64,000 nucleotides of DNA from Cohaesibacter haloalkalitolerans (GTDB taxonomy: Bacteria > Pseudomonadota > Alphaproteobacteria > Rhizobiales > Cohaesibacteraceae), in assembly GCF_003574655.1 (NCBI RefSeq), contig NZ_QNUM01000002.1:372001-436000 (forward strand). Reading direction: 5' to 3'. The notes beneath the pieces were generated by a model, which was not told where the DNA came from, did not search any database, and saw nothing but the letters and a program-made list of their open reading frames with translations. The stretch's first letter is position 1, and every line of letters starts with the position of its first letter. Shown piece by piece: positions 36,424 to 45,452 of the stretch. The translations under genes were made by a program, and so were the position numbers.

Positions 36424-37284
36424 TTAAACGGCGGAAGGATCGGCATCGGGGAAATCGACGCCGCAGGTGACATCCTTCCATTCCTCGAAAGTCTTCCTCA
36501 GTTCTTCAACCCGTTCCATACCCAGATTATAGGCATAAGAGCCCATCAACAGGCGGAGCGGCGGGTTGTCATGTCGAGACACATCGACCACTGCCTTGGC
36601 CAGACGTGCCGGATCACCGGGCTGTTTGCCAGAATAGTCATGCTGCAGGCTGCGGACATAGCCCGCAGTTTCGGCATAGTCATCAATCGTGACCTTGGGA
36701 TCGACCGAGGACCGCCCGGCCCAGTCGGTGCGGAAGCCCGACGGCTCGATCAGCGTGACTTTGATACCGAGTGGCGCGACCTCTTTGGACAGAGCCTCGG
36801 AAATGGCTTCGACGGCAAATTTCGTGGCGCAGTAGTAGCCCAGCGCAGGATGCGATGTCAGGCCGCCGATTGACGAGAAGTTGATAATATGACCGGACCG
36901 GCGCGTGCGCATGCCCGGCAGAACACGACGTGTCACGGCGGCAAGGCCAAAGACGTTGGTGTCAAACTGGCGGCGGATTTCCTCTTCCTCACCTTCTTCA
37001 ATGGCGGCAAAATAGCCATAACCGGCGTTGTTTACCAAAATATCGATCTGGCCGAAATGCGCCTCGGCCTTTGACACGGCCGCATCGATCTGGGCGTTGT
37101 CATTGACATCAAGCGCCAGCGGCAGGGCCAATTCTTCGTTGCCAGCCACCAGATCGGCAAGACTTTCAAGCTTGCGGGCGGTCATAGCCACGCGGACACC
37201 CTGCGAAAGCAGCAGCTTTGCGATTTCGCGACCAAATCCGGACGAACATCCGGTGATGAACCAAACGGGGTTCTGTTCAGCCAT
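36424..37284 (-). CDS. SDR-family oxidoreductase (YciK/17-beta-HSD-like branch)
   Basis: 286 residues, longer than the other SDRs here. TGCSSGFG loop, TARKLES, NNAGYGYFA, SSIGGL and YYCATKFAVEAISEAL, with an extended C-terminus typical of the 'oxidoreductase with SSIGG' group. Active site complete. It stands alone between a terminator and a cyclophilin-like gene; no regulator gene adjoins it directly. Confidence 0.87.
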   Translation of the reverse strand: MAEQNPVWFITGCSSGFGREIAKLLLSQGVRVAMTARKLESLADLVAGNEELALPLALDVNDNAQIDAAVSKAEAHFGQIDILVNNAGYGYFAAIEEGEEEEIRRQFDTNVFGLAAVTRRVLPGMRTRRSGHIINFSSIGGLTSHPALGYYCATKFAVEAISEALSKEVAPLGIKVTLIEPSGFRTDWAGRSSVDPKVTIDDYAETAGYVRSLQHDYSGKQPGDPARLAKAVVDVSRHDNPPLRLLMGSYAYNLGMERVEELRKTFEEWKDVTCGVDFPDADPSAV

Positions 37285-37541
37285 TGCACTATCTCCTTCT
37301 TGAAATGAATTCGGGCCTGCCCCGGCAACTGGTATGCGCGCGGATGTCTGGCCCGTCTGTTCAACATCTGAAAATGTCTGGCCCTAATCTGGCCCTTTTG
37401 GCGGAAAGTTTCATGAGGGCTGCCGACATAGCATTCATGGGACAGCTTCATGACTGGCATCGGTGGAGCGGCGCTTTTCTCGCCGGCTAGTATCTGTAGA
37501 CTGGCACGCGACCAGCAGACGCGTGACCACAGGAGAGCTTT

Positions 37542-38063
37542 ATGTCCCGCCCAATCCCCGCTTTGTCCGGATTTACAGTCCCTCCTTCAGTGCGCGCATA
37601 TAGTCTGATCGTCTGGGGTATCCTGATGCTCGGAGCAGCGATGCCCCCCGCGGTGGCGAACTCCGGCAAGGTCGGCCCCGTTCCTGTCGCACGAGGCTTT
37701 GCCCTCTCGGACATGAAGCTTGTCATCACGTCCGGCACCTACCGGGCGACCTTTCAGCTCTATGATACGAAGGCCGCGCGAGACTTCTATCGGCAACTGC
37801 CGCTGGATCTGCCACTGACCAATTTCCGCAATGCGCAGTGGATGTTCTATCCCCCCGAAAAGCTCGGGGTCACGGATCATGAGGCCTATCATGAAGGCCT
37901 GAAGGGCGAGTTGAGCTATTATGCCCCCTGGGGCGATGTCTTCATGCTCTATCAGGACTTTTATGCCCGGGATGAAATGCACCGCCTTGGCATCGGCCTC
38001 ACCGGCATCGATCAGATCGCCCCCATGCAAGGCACCATCAGTATCCGCAAGCTGGAAGACTGA
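37542..38063 (+). CDS. Exported cyclophilin-like-fold protein (copy 4)
   Basis: 173 residues. A long hydrophobic leader (SLIVWGILMLGAAMPPAVA) then the cyclophilin-like barrel with the hallmark GELSYYAPWGDVFMLYQDF. It is more distant from copies 1 and 3 but carries the same YYxPWG core and the same ARDFYRQLPLDLPL-type second strand. AGGAGAG ribosome site. Lies next to an SDR gene (divergent, 257 bases), repeating the SDR-cyclophilin pairing. Confidence 0.8.
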   Translation: MSRPIPALSGFTVPPSVRAYSLIVWGILMLGAAMPPAVANSGKVGPVPVARGFALSDMKLVITSGTYRATFQLYDTKAARDFYRQLPLDLPLTNFRNAQWMFYPPEKLGVTDHEAYHEGLKGELSYYAPWGDVFMLYQDFYARDEMHRLGIGLTGIDQIAPMQGTISIRKLED

Positions 38064-38080
38064 GCTGTTGCCAAAAAGGA

Positions 38081-38983
38081 TCAGGCCCCAGCCCTATCCA
38101 CCCGGCCCGCTCCACGAGCGGATACCTCGATCAGGCACTCAACCAGATAGCGAATGGGGGCGCTTGCTTCGGCCGTCTGGCGCATGTAGAGCTCGAGCGG
38201 GATGGATCCGGTGGCCATCGGCCCCAGATCCAGCAACCGGACAGTGCCGTTATCGAGCTCGGTCTGGATCGTGTCCTGCGGTATCCAGCCGTAGCAGTTG
38301 CCCTGCAGGATCGCGGCCTTGATCGCCTCGACGCTTTCGACAACCCAGAACCGGCCTTCCTTTGGCGATTCCGTTCCGGCAATCACCTCGTCCCCCTCTA
38401 CCACGACCCGCGTATGGCGCATCATGGCCGAGCGTGTCGGTTTGCGCTCAACGAGCGGGTGATCGCTGCGCGCCACCTGAACGAAGCGGCTTTCATAGAG
38501 CCGGTGAAGACTGCGCAGGTTGGGCGACGGCATAGAGATTGCCAGGTCCCAGTCAGCGCCGGATTCGGACACCACCGCACGCCGGACATGTTCCCTCAGA
38601 TCCACCCGATAGTCCGGATAGCGCATCGAGAATTGCGACAGCGCCTCAAACAGCAGCGACGAAGGATAAAGGCTGTCGACATCAAGACTGAGCCGCTGGG
38701 AAAAGACGGCGGTCTTGCTGCGCACATGCGCCTCAAGCTCGACAAAGTCCTCGATCAAGGGCGCGGCAGCATCCAGTAGCTCGCGCCCCAGCTCGGTCAG
38801 AACCGCCCGACGTCCCTCAGCAATCATCAGCTCGGCACCCAGACCCTGCTGCAATTTGTTGATCGTGTAGCTGATTGAAGAGGGACTTCTGTTGAGGGCT
38901 TCCGCGGCCAGCGCAAAGGAGCCAAGACGCACCACGGTTTGCAGGACAACCCATTGTTCTATCGTTGTTCTCGGGATCAGCAC
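38081..38983 (-). CDS. LysR-family regulator, probably of the tannase gene
   Basis: 300 residues. HTH at about 20-42 (FALAAEALNRSPSSISYTIN), then a LysR effector domain. It is divergent from the tannase-family gene with a 161-base gap that holds an 8-base inverted repeat, so it probably controls that gene, with a phenolic ester or acid as effector (inference). Its 3' end is only 17 bases from the convergent cyclophilin-like gene. Confidence 0.87.
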   Translation of the reverse strand: MLIPRTTIEQWVVLQTVVRLGSFALAAEALNRSPSSISYTINKLQQGLGAELMIAEGRRAVLTELGRELLDAAAPLIEDFVELEAHVRSKTAVFSQRLSLDVDSLYPSSLLFEALSQFSMRYPDYRVDLREHVRRAVVSESGADWDLAISMPSPNLRSLHRLYESRFVQVARSDHPLVERKPTRSAMMRHTRVVVEGDEVIAGTESPKEGRFWVVESVEAIKAAILQGNCYGWIPQDTIQTELDNGTVRLLDLGPMATGSIPLELYMRQTAEASAPIRYLVECLIEVSARGAGRVDRAGA

Positions 38984-39024
38984 GGCTCTTACCCTCGCTG
39001 TTCAGAACTTTTCAGTCCTATTTA

Positions 39025-39047
39025 ATTGAACAATTTTTCTGTTCAAT
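39025..39047. promoter_or_regulatory. LysR operator between lysR and tannase genes
   Basis: ATTGAACA (39025-39032), 7 bases, TGTTCAAT (39040-39047) is a perfect inverted repeat with a T-N11-A core. A third TGTTCA half-site lies at 38999-39004 towards lysR. The region is AT-rich. Confidence 0.65.
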
Positions 39048-39144
39048 AAGAGCAAACATTAGCGCTATTTAATCAAAAAATACACTGATATTCTGCATCA
39101 AGACAGCACATCAAACATCACGCAACACATATGGAGGTGTCGGA

Positions 39145-40731
39145 ATGCCTGTGCGTTTTCTTGGTCTTTCCCTTTTGCTGATGAGTGGCACTGCGCTTCC
39201 TTCGATGGCGCGGGCAGATGACATGGCAAACAAATGCGAAGCCCTCGCCGGAGTGGCAATTCGCAATGTCCGGATCGACACAGCCTCCCTTCAGCAGGCA
39301 GGTGAATTGCCTGCCGACCCCAATTCGGCAATGACCGGCGGCTCGCCGCGCGCCCTTGCCGTTAGCACCCACTGTCTTGTCGAAGGCAAGATCGAGGATC
39401 GGGCCGGTGTTGGCGGGCAATATGGCATCCGCTTCCAGTTCCGCGCTCCGGTGGACTGGAATGGCCGCTTCCTGTTCCAGGGCGGTGGCGGCATGGATGG
39501 CTTCATTGCCCCAGCGATCGGCTCCGTGCCGGTCAATACCACCACGGCAACGCCGGCCCTTGCCCGCGGCTATGCGGTCATCAGCATGGACGGTGGCCAC
39601 AACGGTTATGACGCCGCCTTTGCCCAGGACCAGCAGGCCCGGCTTGACCTCGGCTTTGCGGCCATCGGCAAGGTGACCAACGTGGCAAAGGATCTGATCG
39701 ACGAATTCTATGGCAGACAGCCAGACCAGTCGGTCTTCATGGGATGCTCGAATGGTGGCCGCGAAGCCCTGATGGCAGCCCAACGCTTTCCACTGGAATT
39801 TGATGGTGTTGTTGCCGGCAATCCCGGTTTCCATCTCTCCCATGCGCCGCTGGCGGAACTGTGGGATGTTAAGCAACTGATGGCCATTGCGCCAGAAGTG
39901 AATGGCGAGAAAATTCTGGCCAAGGCCCTGACTCAGGACGATCTCGATCTGGTTTCCCGGGCGGTGCTCGATGCGTGCGACGATCAGGATGGTCTCAAGG
40001 ATGGTCTGATCAACGCCTACAAAAGCTGCAAATTCGATCTGGAAAGCCTGCGAGGCACGCTGGAAGACAAGAAACTCGATGCCCTGAAGCGCGTCATGGC
40101 CGGGCCGGTGGATGCCGGAGGCAACTCCGTTTACAGCGACTGGCCGGTCGACGCCGGGATCAATGCGGCAGGCTGGCGCGCGTGGAAACTGGGGACATCG
40201 GAGAATGGCCAATCCAACGCCCTCAACGTTGTTCTGGGCCTTGCGTCCTTCTCGCAGCTGTTCATGACGCCGCCAACCCCGAGTGTTGATCTGGCAACGC
40301 TGGATTTCGGCAAGGCGGAGCAAGCGGTTCGTGAAGTCGGCGGCTATTTCGACGCCAACTCGACCTTCATGACCACCTATGCCAACCATGGTGGCAAACT
40401 TCTGGTCTTCCACGGCATGTCCGACCCGGTCTTTTCGGCCAGCGACCTGATGACCTGGTATGAAAAGGCAGAGGCCAACACCGGCGATACGGAGTTCTCC
40501 CGCCTGTTCATGGTTCCCGGCATGACTCACTGTGGCGGCGGCCCGGCTATGGATGACTTCGATCCGCTGACGGTCATGGAAAAATGGATGGACAGCAACA
40601 AAGCGCCCGAGCAGATGGCTGCGACCGGCAAGAGCTTTGAAGGCACGACCCAACCGATTTGCGCATATCCCAAGGAAGCTCACTATAAGGGCGGCGATAA
40701 AACCAGCATTGACAGCTACAGCTGCCAATAA
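39145..40731 (+). CDS. Tannase/feruloyl-esterase family hydrolase, secreted
   Basis: 528 residues with a signal peptide (LLLMSGTALPSMARA). The tannase family CS-D-HC signature is complete: Cys201-Ser202 in GCSNGG, Asp427 in GMSDPVF and His462-Cys463 in MTHCGGG; the two Cys form the family's disulfide joining Ser and His. Hydrolyses esters of phenolic acids (gallate, ferulate or aromatic diesters); exact substrate unknown. Exported. LysR upstream in divergent orientation. Confidence 0.9.
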   Translation: MPVRFLGLSLLLMSGTALPSMARADDMANKCEALAGVAIRNVRIDTASLQQAGELPADPNSAMTGGSPRALAVSTHCLVEGKIEDRAGVGGQYGIRFQFRAPVDWNGRFLFQGGGGMDGFIAPAIGSVPVNTTTATPALARGYAVISMDGGHNGYDAAFAQDQQARLDLGFAAIGKVTNVAKDLIDEFYGRQPDQSVFMGCSNGGREALMAAQRFPLEFDGVVAGNPGFHLSHAPLAELWDVKQLMAIAPEVNGEKILAKALTQDDLDLVSRAVLDACDDQDGLKDGLINAYKSCKFDLESLRGTLEDKKLDALKRVMAGPVDAGGNSVYSDWPVDAGINAAGWRAWKLGTSENGQSNALNVVLGLASFSQLFMTPPTPSVDLATLDFGKAEQAVREVGGYFDANSTFMTTYANHGGKLLVFHGMSDPVFSASDLMTWYEKAEANTGDTEFSRLFMVPGMTHCGGGPAMDDFDPLTVMEKWMDSNKAPEQMAATGKSFEGTTQPICAYPKEAHYKGGDKTSIDSYSCQ

Positions 40732-40776
40732 TTTCCGCCAAGCCCATACAACAAGGCCGACTGGAGCCATGCGTAC

Positions 40777-40821
40777 CGGCCGCCAGTGTCACCAACGGGT
40801 GATTCTGGCGGCCGCTTTTTT
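40777..40821 (+). terminator. Rho-independent terminator after tannase gene
   Basis: CGGCCGCCAG (40777-40786) pairs with CTGGCGGCCG (40805-40814), with an inner ACC/GGT pairing, followed by a T-run. Confidence 0.88.
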
Positions 40822-40871
40822 ATGCAGGAGGCTGTGGGGGTGCAGCCTCCTCGACGCTTCGGCCTCCGCTC

Positions 40872-41960
40872 TCAGCCCTTGGCTTCGGCGGATTTCTCGA
40901 TCCGGTCCAGAATTTCGTGCAATGCAAGTGCATCATCGAAGGTCGGTGCCGTGCGGGTGCCATTCTGGATGTCGTCAGCAAGAAGAGCGTAGATACCGGC
41001 AACATTGCGGGCTCCTGGAAATTCCGGCTGCCCTTCATAGACCGAGGCGTCCGGCATCAGCTCTGCGAGCTCCTTGTCCTCGCCACGCGCACCCCGCACG
41101 GTCAGTTGGACCATCTGGGCATGACCGAGACCTGCCGTGACCTGAATGTCCCCTTCAGTGCCATTGATTTCCCAGAGCAGGTTGGTACCCCGGTTGGTGC
41201 CACCCCGATAATGCAGGGAGAAGGCGGCTCCGCTTGCCATGGCTCCGTGAACCATGACCTGATCGGCAGCAGTCTTGGGCCTTTCCTCACCGGTATCGGT
41301 TACCTTCACAGTCTTGAAGTTGCTGATGAAGCGGCCATCGAGGTCGCCGAAATCGCCCAGCACATCCTTGACGGCAGCCAACGTGTGCGCCATGGGGATG
41401 TCCTGCATGGTGGCTCCGTTGGTTTTGTCGAACAGATAGTAGAGAGCGGAGCTGGCCTGGTTGGCCCAGTTGCCACCCGTGCCCACCAGTGTGGTGGACA
41501 GCACCCTGCCAACATAGCCGTCGGCGATCAGCTTCTTGAGATGCAGGATCTCGTGCGCTGCACGGGCCTGTGTGCCGGCAACGGCAACGACGCCCTTTTC
41601 TTCGGCGAGCGCGGCAAGCTTGCGGGCTTCCTCAACACCGTTGCCAAGTGGCCATTCGCAATAGACATGTTTTCCGGCGTTTAGCGCCTTGGAGACAAGC
41701 TCGAAATGGTAAGGCACCTTGACGGTGACGACCACCAGATCCACCTCGTCGGAAGCGACCAGCGCATCAGGTGTTTGAAAGGCATGCTTGAGGCCGAGCG
41801 CCTTGGCAGTGCGTTCGGCACTCTGGGCTGAACTGTTTGCAACGCCGACGATTTCGAAGCGATCGCCCAGCGACTTGAGGGCGGGCACATGCGCCATGAA
41901 GGCCCAGTTGCTATCCGGGTTCAATCCAATGAAGCCGACACGAACAGGTTTGCTAGACAT
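40872..41960 (-). CDS. Gfo/Idh/MocA-family protein, Gal80-like
   Basis: 362 residues. The opening VGFIGLNPDSNWAFMAHVPAL and the segment CEWPLG (101-106) resemble Gal80-type members of the family rather than classical glucose-fructose oxidoreductases, which have EKP; Lys is replaced by Trp103. Nucleotide binding looks possible, but catalysis is doubtful. It is divergent from an AraC-type regulator (297-base gap). Either a sensor protein or an oxidoreductase with a changed site. Fungal Gal80 is a transcriptional inhibitor; bacterial relatives are mostly uncharacterised. Confidence 0.85.
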   Translation of the reverse strand: MSSKPVRVGFIGLNPDSNWAFMAHVPALKSLGDRFEIVGVANSSAQSAERTAKALGLKHAFQTPDALVASDEVDLVVVTVKVPYHFELVSKALNAGKHVYCEWPLGNGVEEARKLAALAEEKGVVAVAGTQARAAHEILHLKKLIADGYVGRVLSTTLVGTGGNWANQASSALYYLFDKTNGATMQDIPMAHTLAAVKDVLGDFGDLDGRFISNFKTVKVTDTGEERPKTAADQVMVHGAMASGAAFSLHYRGGTNRGTNLLWEINGTEGDIQVTAGLGHAQMVQLTVRGARGEDKELAELMPDASVYEGQPEFPGARNVAGIYALLADDIQNGTRTAPTFDDALALHEILDRIEKSAEAKG

Positions 41961-42257
41961 GGGGAGACATTCCTTGCTGTTTACTCTTGTGCAGCAGTTC
42001 CCGCCTTTTCACGATCAGGGAACCTGCATGTTTCAAATAATGAAAGCGACCATCTGACGGCAGGCGCGTTTGGTGCGACATGCCCAAAATACGAAATTCA
42101 TCTGCCGTTGGCAGAATGGGAACACTTGACCAAGGGGCCGGTTTTCTGGTTACAATATAGGAAGTTGAGCCCCATTTCCCCTTGCCGAATTTGATCGCAG
42201 ACTTGCCTGATCTGATCAAAGTGACTGATCCCGATGCAAGGAAGGAGACCAATAGAC

Positions 42258-43220
42258 ATGCCTGAAGACCAAGCCGGGCGACCGGATCTGTTGCGCCGCC
42301 TGGAGCTGATGGCGCTGTCCTGTCTCGCCGGCAGGACCGAACCCATCGTGCGCGAGGAGATCCTTGCCGGTGTCGAGCTTTTTGCCGCCACATCCACCCA
42401 GCCAACGATGTCCGAACTCTATGCTCCCATGGCAAGCATTGTGATTCAGGGCACCATGGAGGTGACCATCGGGCAGACCGTGCTACATTATGATCCGGGG
42501 TCCTGTTTCATCGGCTCGATCGACCTGCCCATCACCAGCCGCATCACGTCCGCCAGCCCTGAGCAGCCTTATCTGGCGCTCAACCTGATGCTGGAACAGG
42601 ACAGTCTGGCGGACCTCATCGCCGAAGCCATCAATCTGGAACCGGAACAGGGCAAATGCTACGCCCTCGGCCCAGCCTCGCTTGACCTGCTGGATGCCTG
42701 CGCTCGCCTGCTCAAACTGCCAGCCAGCCCGGAAGACCTTCCGGTCATGGGTCCCCTGATCCGGCGCGAGATACTCTATCGCCTATTGCGCGGCCCGCAA
42801 GGCGGGGCCATCCATCAGATTGTGCTGTCTGATCCGAGGATCCAGCAGATCCGGCGCGCCCTCAACTGGATCCGCACCAACCTCGACAAGAGCGTGCCGA
42901 TCGAGGACATGGCCAGCTGTGCCGGGATGAGCCAGCCGTCCTTCCGGCGCCACTTTCGCACGGCAACGGGCATGAGCCCGTTGCAATATCAAAAGACCCT
43001 GCGCCTGCAGGCCGCCCGCCGGTCCATCCTGGCCGGTGCCGAGGTGAGCCGCGCCGCCTTTGCTGTGGGCTATGAGAGCCCGTCGCAGTTCAGTCGGGAG
43101 TATTCACGCATGTTCGGTGTGCCGCCGTCCCGGGATGCCAGCAGGGATCATCGCTCCCCGGTGCAATCCCAGAAGGAAGCGGCCTCCGATGCGGCTTCCC
43201 GTGCTGCCTTGTGTCACTGA
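42258..43220 (+). CDS. AraC-family regulator (AraC_N type)
   Basis: 320 residues: an N-terminal ligand domain of the AraC_N type (PMASIVIQGTMEVTIGQTVL, split) and a C-terminal pair of HTHs with SIPIEDMASCAGMSQPSF-like and RAAFAVGYESPSQFSREYSRMFG segments. ATG 42258 chosen for AAGGAGA nine bases upstream; an in-frame ATG at 42234 lies in the leader. Divergent from the Gal80-like gene, its likely target. Confidence 0.88.
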   Translation: MPEDQAGRPDLLRRLELMALSCLAGRTEPIVREEILAGVELFAATSTQPTMSELYAPMASIVIQGTMEVTIGQTVLHYDPGSCFIGSIDLPITSRITSASPEQPYLALNLMLEQDSLADLIAEAINLEPEQGKCYALGPASLDLLDACARLLKLPASPEDLPVMGPLIRREILYRLLRGPQGGAIHQIVLSDPRIQQIRRALNWIRTNLDKSVPIEDMASCAGMSQPSFRRHFRTATGMSPLQYQKTLRLQAARRSILAGAEVSRAAFAVGYESPSQFSREYSRMFGVPPSRDASRDHRSPVQSQKEAASDAASRAALCH

Positions 43221-43330
43221 GCGGGCGGAGCGATCCGTACTAGACTGGAAAGATGGCAGGCGTTCTCCGCAATGATCGGCAAGTGAGCAAGAGGGCCTGC
43301 CAGATCATTCTCAGGGGGAGGACCGGAGCC

Positions 43331-43450
43331 ATGCGCGGAAACGGAATGGGATTTGGAATGGGGATCGGCTATGGCGGCATTGGTAGCTGGCTGATCCTGA
43401 TCATCGGTATCCTGATCATCGCCGCTCTCATCAAGTATCTGCTGAAATAG
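43331..43450 (+). CDS. Small Gly-rich membrane protein (39 aa)
   Basis: 39 residues: MRGNGMGFGMGIGYGGIG, then one membrane helix (SWLILIIGILIIAALIKYLLK, about 19-38) ending in Lys. A very strong GGGGGAGGA site precedes ATG 43331. No recognised family; the Gly/Met-rich head is like that of other small inner-membrane proteins. The frame continues upstream to 43253, but without a ribosome site. Confidence 0.6.
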   Translation: MRGNGMGFGMGIGYGGIGSWLILIIGILIIAALIKYLLK

Positions 43451-43582
43451 ACCTTTCCATCCTGTGACCAAGCGTTTCATCACGGCAGGAACCGTCCTGA
43501 TAGCCTTCAAACCGTTGCCTGCATAGCGGCCTTGCAGACTTTCGCAGAATTGTGACTTCCATATGCATAATTTTGTGGCATC

Positions 43583-43993
43583 ATGTCCGACGAATGGCGA
43601 ATCTGTTGCAAAAGAAGGAACTGCCGGGAAATGATGTGCTTTGCCGCACGGTTTGGATGGATTGGGAACATGCTCCTTCTGGTGGGCGTGATTTCGTTCG
43701 TCTATTTCGGCAGCCACTTTTCCCATCCAGGGAATGCAGCCGCGACGCCGCCAAGCCAACCTGTCGTGGAAGAGCTTGCTACTGCGCTGGTGGAATCGGT
43801 CGCCCAACCCTGCAAGACATCGCCAGCAGCCCCTGCCAAGCAGCAGGGGCAATGCAGCGCCAAGGTTCTGACCCTGACTGCGGTGCCATCAACCTTCGGT
43901 CTGTCGCCTGAAGATGAAGCGCTTTCCTATGGCGGTCAGGTCTTTTCAGCCCGGATCTACTCACCGGACCCTCCCCCTCCCCGTTTTGCCTGA
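43583..43993 (+). CDS. Hypothetical small membrane protein
   Basis: 136 residues or fewer. One hydrophobic segment (FGWIGNMLLLVGVISFVYFG, near residues 24-43), then an Ala/Pro-rich periplasmic tail with two Cys (QPC and GQC) and a C-terminal Pro run. In-frame alternative starts occur near residues 17-18 (GGGAAA-type site). No family recognised. Kept because the hydrophobic segment and tail are coherent, but coding is uncertain. Confidence 0.4.
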   Translation: MSDEWRICCKRRNCREMMCFAARFGWIGNMLLLVGVISFVYFGSHFSHPGNAAATPPSQPVVEELATALVESVAQPCKTSPAAPAKQQGQCSAKVLTLTAVPSTFGLSPEDEALSYGGQVFSARIYSPDPPPPRFA

Positions 43994-44389
43994 CGGCAAG
44001 TCCGTGTTCGATTCGGTTTCAAACGAAGGCATCGCCTGACCATTGAGTGCCTTTTTGCGCTTGAATGCTCTGATTTAAGCAGCATTTGGGCGATTGAATC
44101 CCGGACATCCAAGCCTTGAGTATTAATCCTTAGACCCCCACATGTTGTGTTCATGCTGTTTGACGGTGGAATATGGGCTTTGTGGCGGATCTTGATCGCT
44201 CAGTGGCCGAAAGTTGCCTCAATTGAGGCCGAATATTTCTGGAAGACAATCTTCCCCGTGCAGTCTGGCCAGGCAGCAGGGTGCCAATAAGGTATCCGGT
44301 TGCAGACACTCCAGCTTGAGGCTTGGTGAGAGCCTTATGCTTGGTGATTGCCATTGGCCAAATTACACGATCAAAGTGAGTGACGAAAC
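43994..44389. other. Intergenic region before the L,D-transpeptidase gene
   Basis: 396 bases with no supported gene, RNA or strong hairpin; must hold the promoter of the following gene. Open frames on the minus strand here have no ribosome sites. Confidence 0.4.
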
Positions 44390-45094
44390 GTGATACAAGA
44401 AAAAGATACGCCGCCATCTGTTGGGCTGGACCAAATGATGCCCTCCCGCCGCAGTTTCATCAAAGGCTCGGCCCTGATGAGCTTTGGCCTGTTGGCAGCC
44501 TGCAGCACCCGCACGAAACCAACCCTCCCGGACCCGGGCCTCTCCAGCCCGTTTGAAGTGATGTATGGCCCGATGCCCGAAGAGCAGTTCCCGCTGCCCG
44601 CCATCGACCTGAGCAAGATCAACAAGAAATTCCTGCGTCAGGAAGTGGCCTACACTACCGATGAGAAGGTCGGCACGCTTATTGTCGATACGCAGAATTT
44701 CTTCCTCTATCTGGTTGGAGAAAATGGCCGCGCCATTCGTTATGGCGTTGGTCTGGGACGTGCCGGGTTTGAATGGTCCGGCCGAGCCGTTGTCGCCCGC
44801 AAGGCCGTCTGGCCGACATGGACGCCACCGGAAGAAATGATTGCCCGGCAGCCCGAGCTGGAAAAATGGAGCTGGCGCAACGGCGGTATGCCTCCGGGGC
44901 TGAACAACCCGCTTGGCGCCCGCGCCCTCTATATCTATCAGAACGGGAAGGACACCCTTTACCGGCTGCACGGCACTGCCGAGGTCTGGTCCATCGGCCG
45001 GGCCGTCTCCTCCGGCTGTGTGCGCATGCTCAATCAGGACATCATCGACCTGCACCGCCGGGTGCCTCCGCAGACCCCGATCGTGGTGATCTGA
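44390..45094 (+). CDS. L,D-transpeptidase (YkuD/ErfK family), Tat lipoprotein
   Basis: 234 residues. Signal combines a twin-arginine motif SRRSFIKG with a lipobox LAAC (lipidation at Cys38), so it should be folded before export and anchored in the membrane. The YkuD domain has His194 in LHGT and the nucleophile Cys210 in SSGCVRM. Forms 3-3 peptidoglycan cross-links or attaches proteins to peptidoglycan, in line with ErfK/YbiS relatives. Single gene with a strong terminator. Confidence 0.92.
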   Translation: MIQEKDTPPSVGLDQMMPSRRSFIKGSALMSFGLLAACSTRTKPTLPDPGLSSPFEVMYGPMPEEQFPLPAIDLSKINKKFLRQEVAYTTDEKVGTLIVDTQNFFLYLVGENGRAIRYGVGLGRAGFEWSGRAVVARKAVWPTWTPPEEMIARQPELEKWSWRNGGMPPGLNNPLGARALYIYQNGKDTLYRLHGTAEVWSIGRAVSSGCVRMLNQDIIDLHRRVPPQTPIVVI

Positions 45095-45113
45095 GGCGCA
45101 GTGTTGCTTGCAC

Positions 45114-45143
45114 AAAAACGGCGGGGATTGCCCCGCCGTTTTT
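45114..45143. terminator. Bidirectional terminator
   Basis: AAAAACGGCGGGG-type stem: 45114-45126 pairs with CCCCGCCGTTTTT at 45131-45143, loop ATTG. Serves the transpeptidase and the convergent arsenic operon. Confidence 0.92.
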
Positions 45144-45179
45144 CATTCGATACTCGTATCAAGCTGAGCCGTTCCTGCC

Positions 45180-45416
45180 CTAAGCCTTGAGCCAGCCTTC
45201 AAGCTTTGCTTCATCCGGCAGGCCACCGGCGTGCACCAGCTTGCCATCAATCGAGATACCCGGTGTGGACAGCACGCCAGCCATGGCGATTTCCTTGGGG
45301 TCGGTCACTTTTTCGACGTCGGCATCAAGCCCCAGTTTGGCTGCGGCATCCCGCACCATCTGGGCCGTTGTCTCGCAGCGTTTGCAGCCGGGACCATAGA
45401 CTTTAACCTGTTTCAT
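45180..45416 (-). CDS. Small thioredoxin-fold protein of the arsenic cluster
   Basis: 78 residues, the size of 'redox-active disulfide protein 2' (thioredoxin_3). Catalytic Cys pair in GPGCKRC and cis-Pro in STPGISIDG. Start: ATG 45416 with AAGGAA about 10 bases upstream; GTG 45425 is an alternative. Third gene of arsR-permease-trx; such proteins commonly accompany this permease family and could also supply electrons to the thioredoxin-type ArsC. Confidence 0.87.
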   Translation of the reverse strand: MKQVKVYGPGCKRCETTAQMVRDAAAKLGLDADVEKVTDPKEIAMAGVLSTPGISIDGKLVHAGGLPDEAKLEGWLKA

Positions 45417-45452
45417 GACAGTCACTTTCCTTTTGTCACTCTTGCATTGCAG

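Noticed and set aside
39118..40770. 550-codon open frame on the minus strand
   Set aside because: Lies antisense to the tannase gene, whose motifs and signal peptide are certain; the frame arises from GC-rich codon bias.
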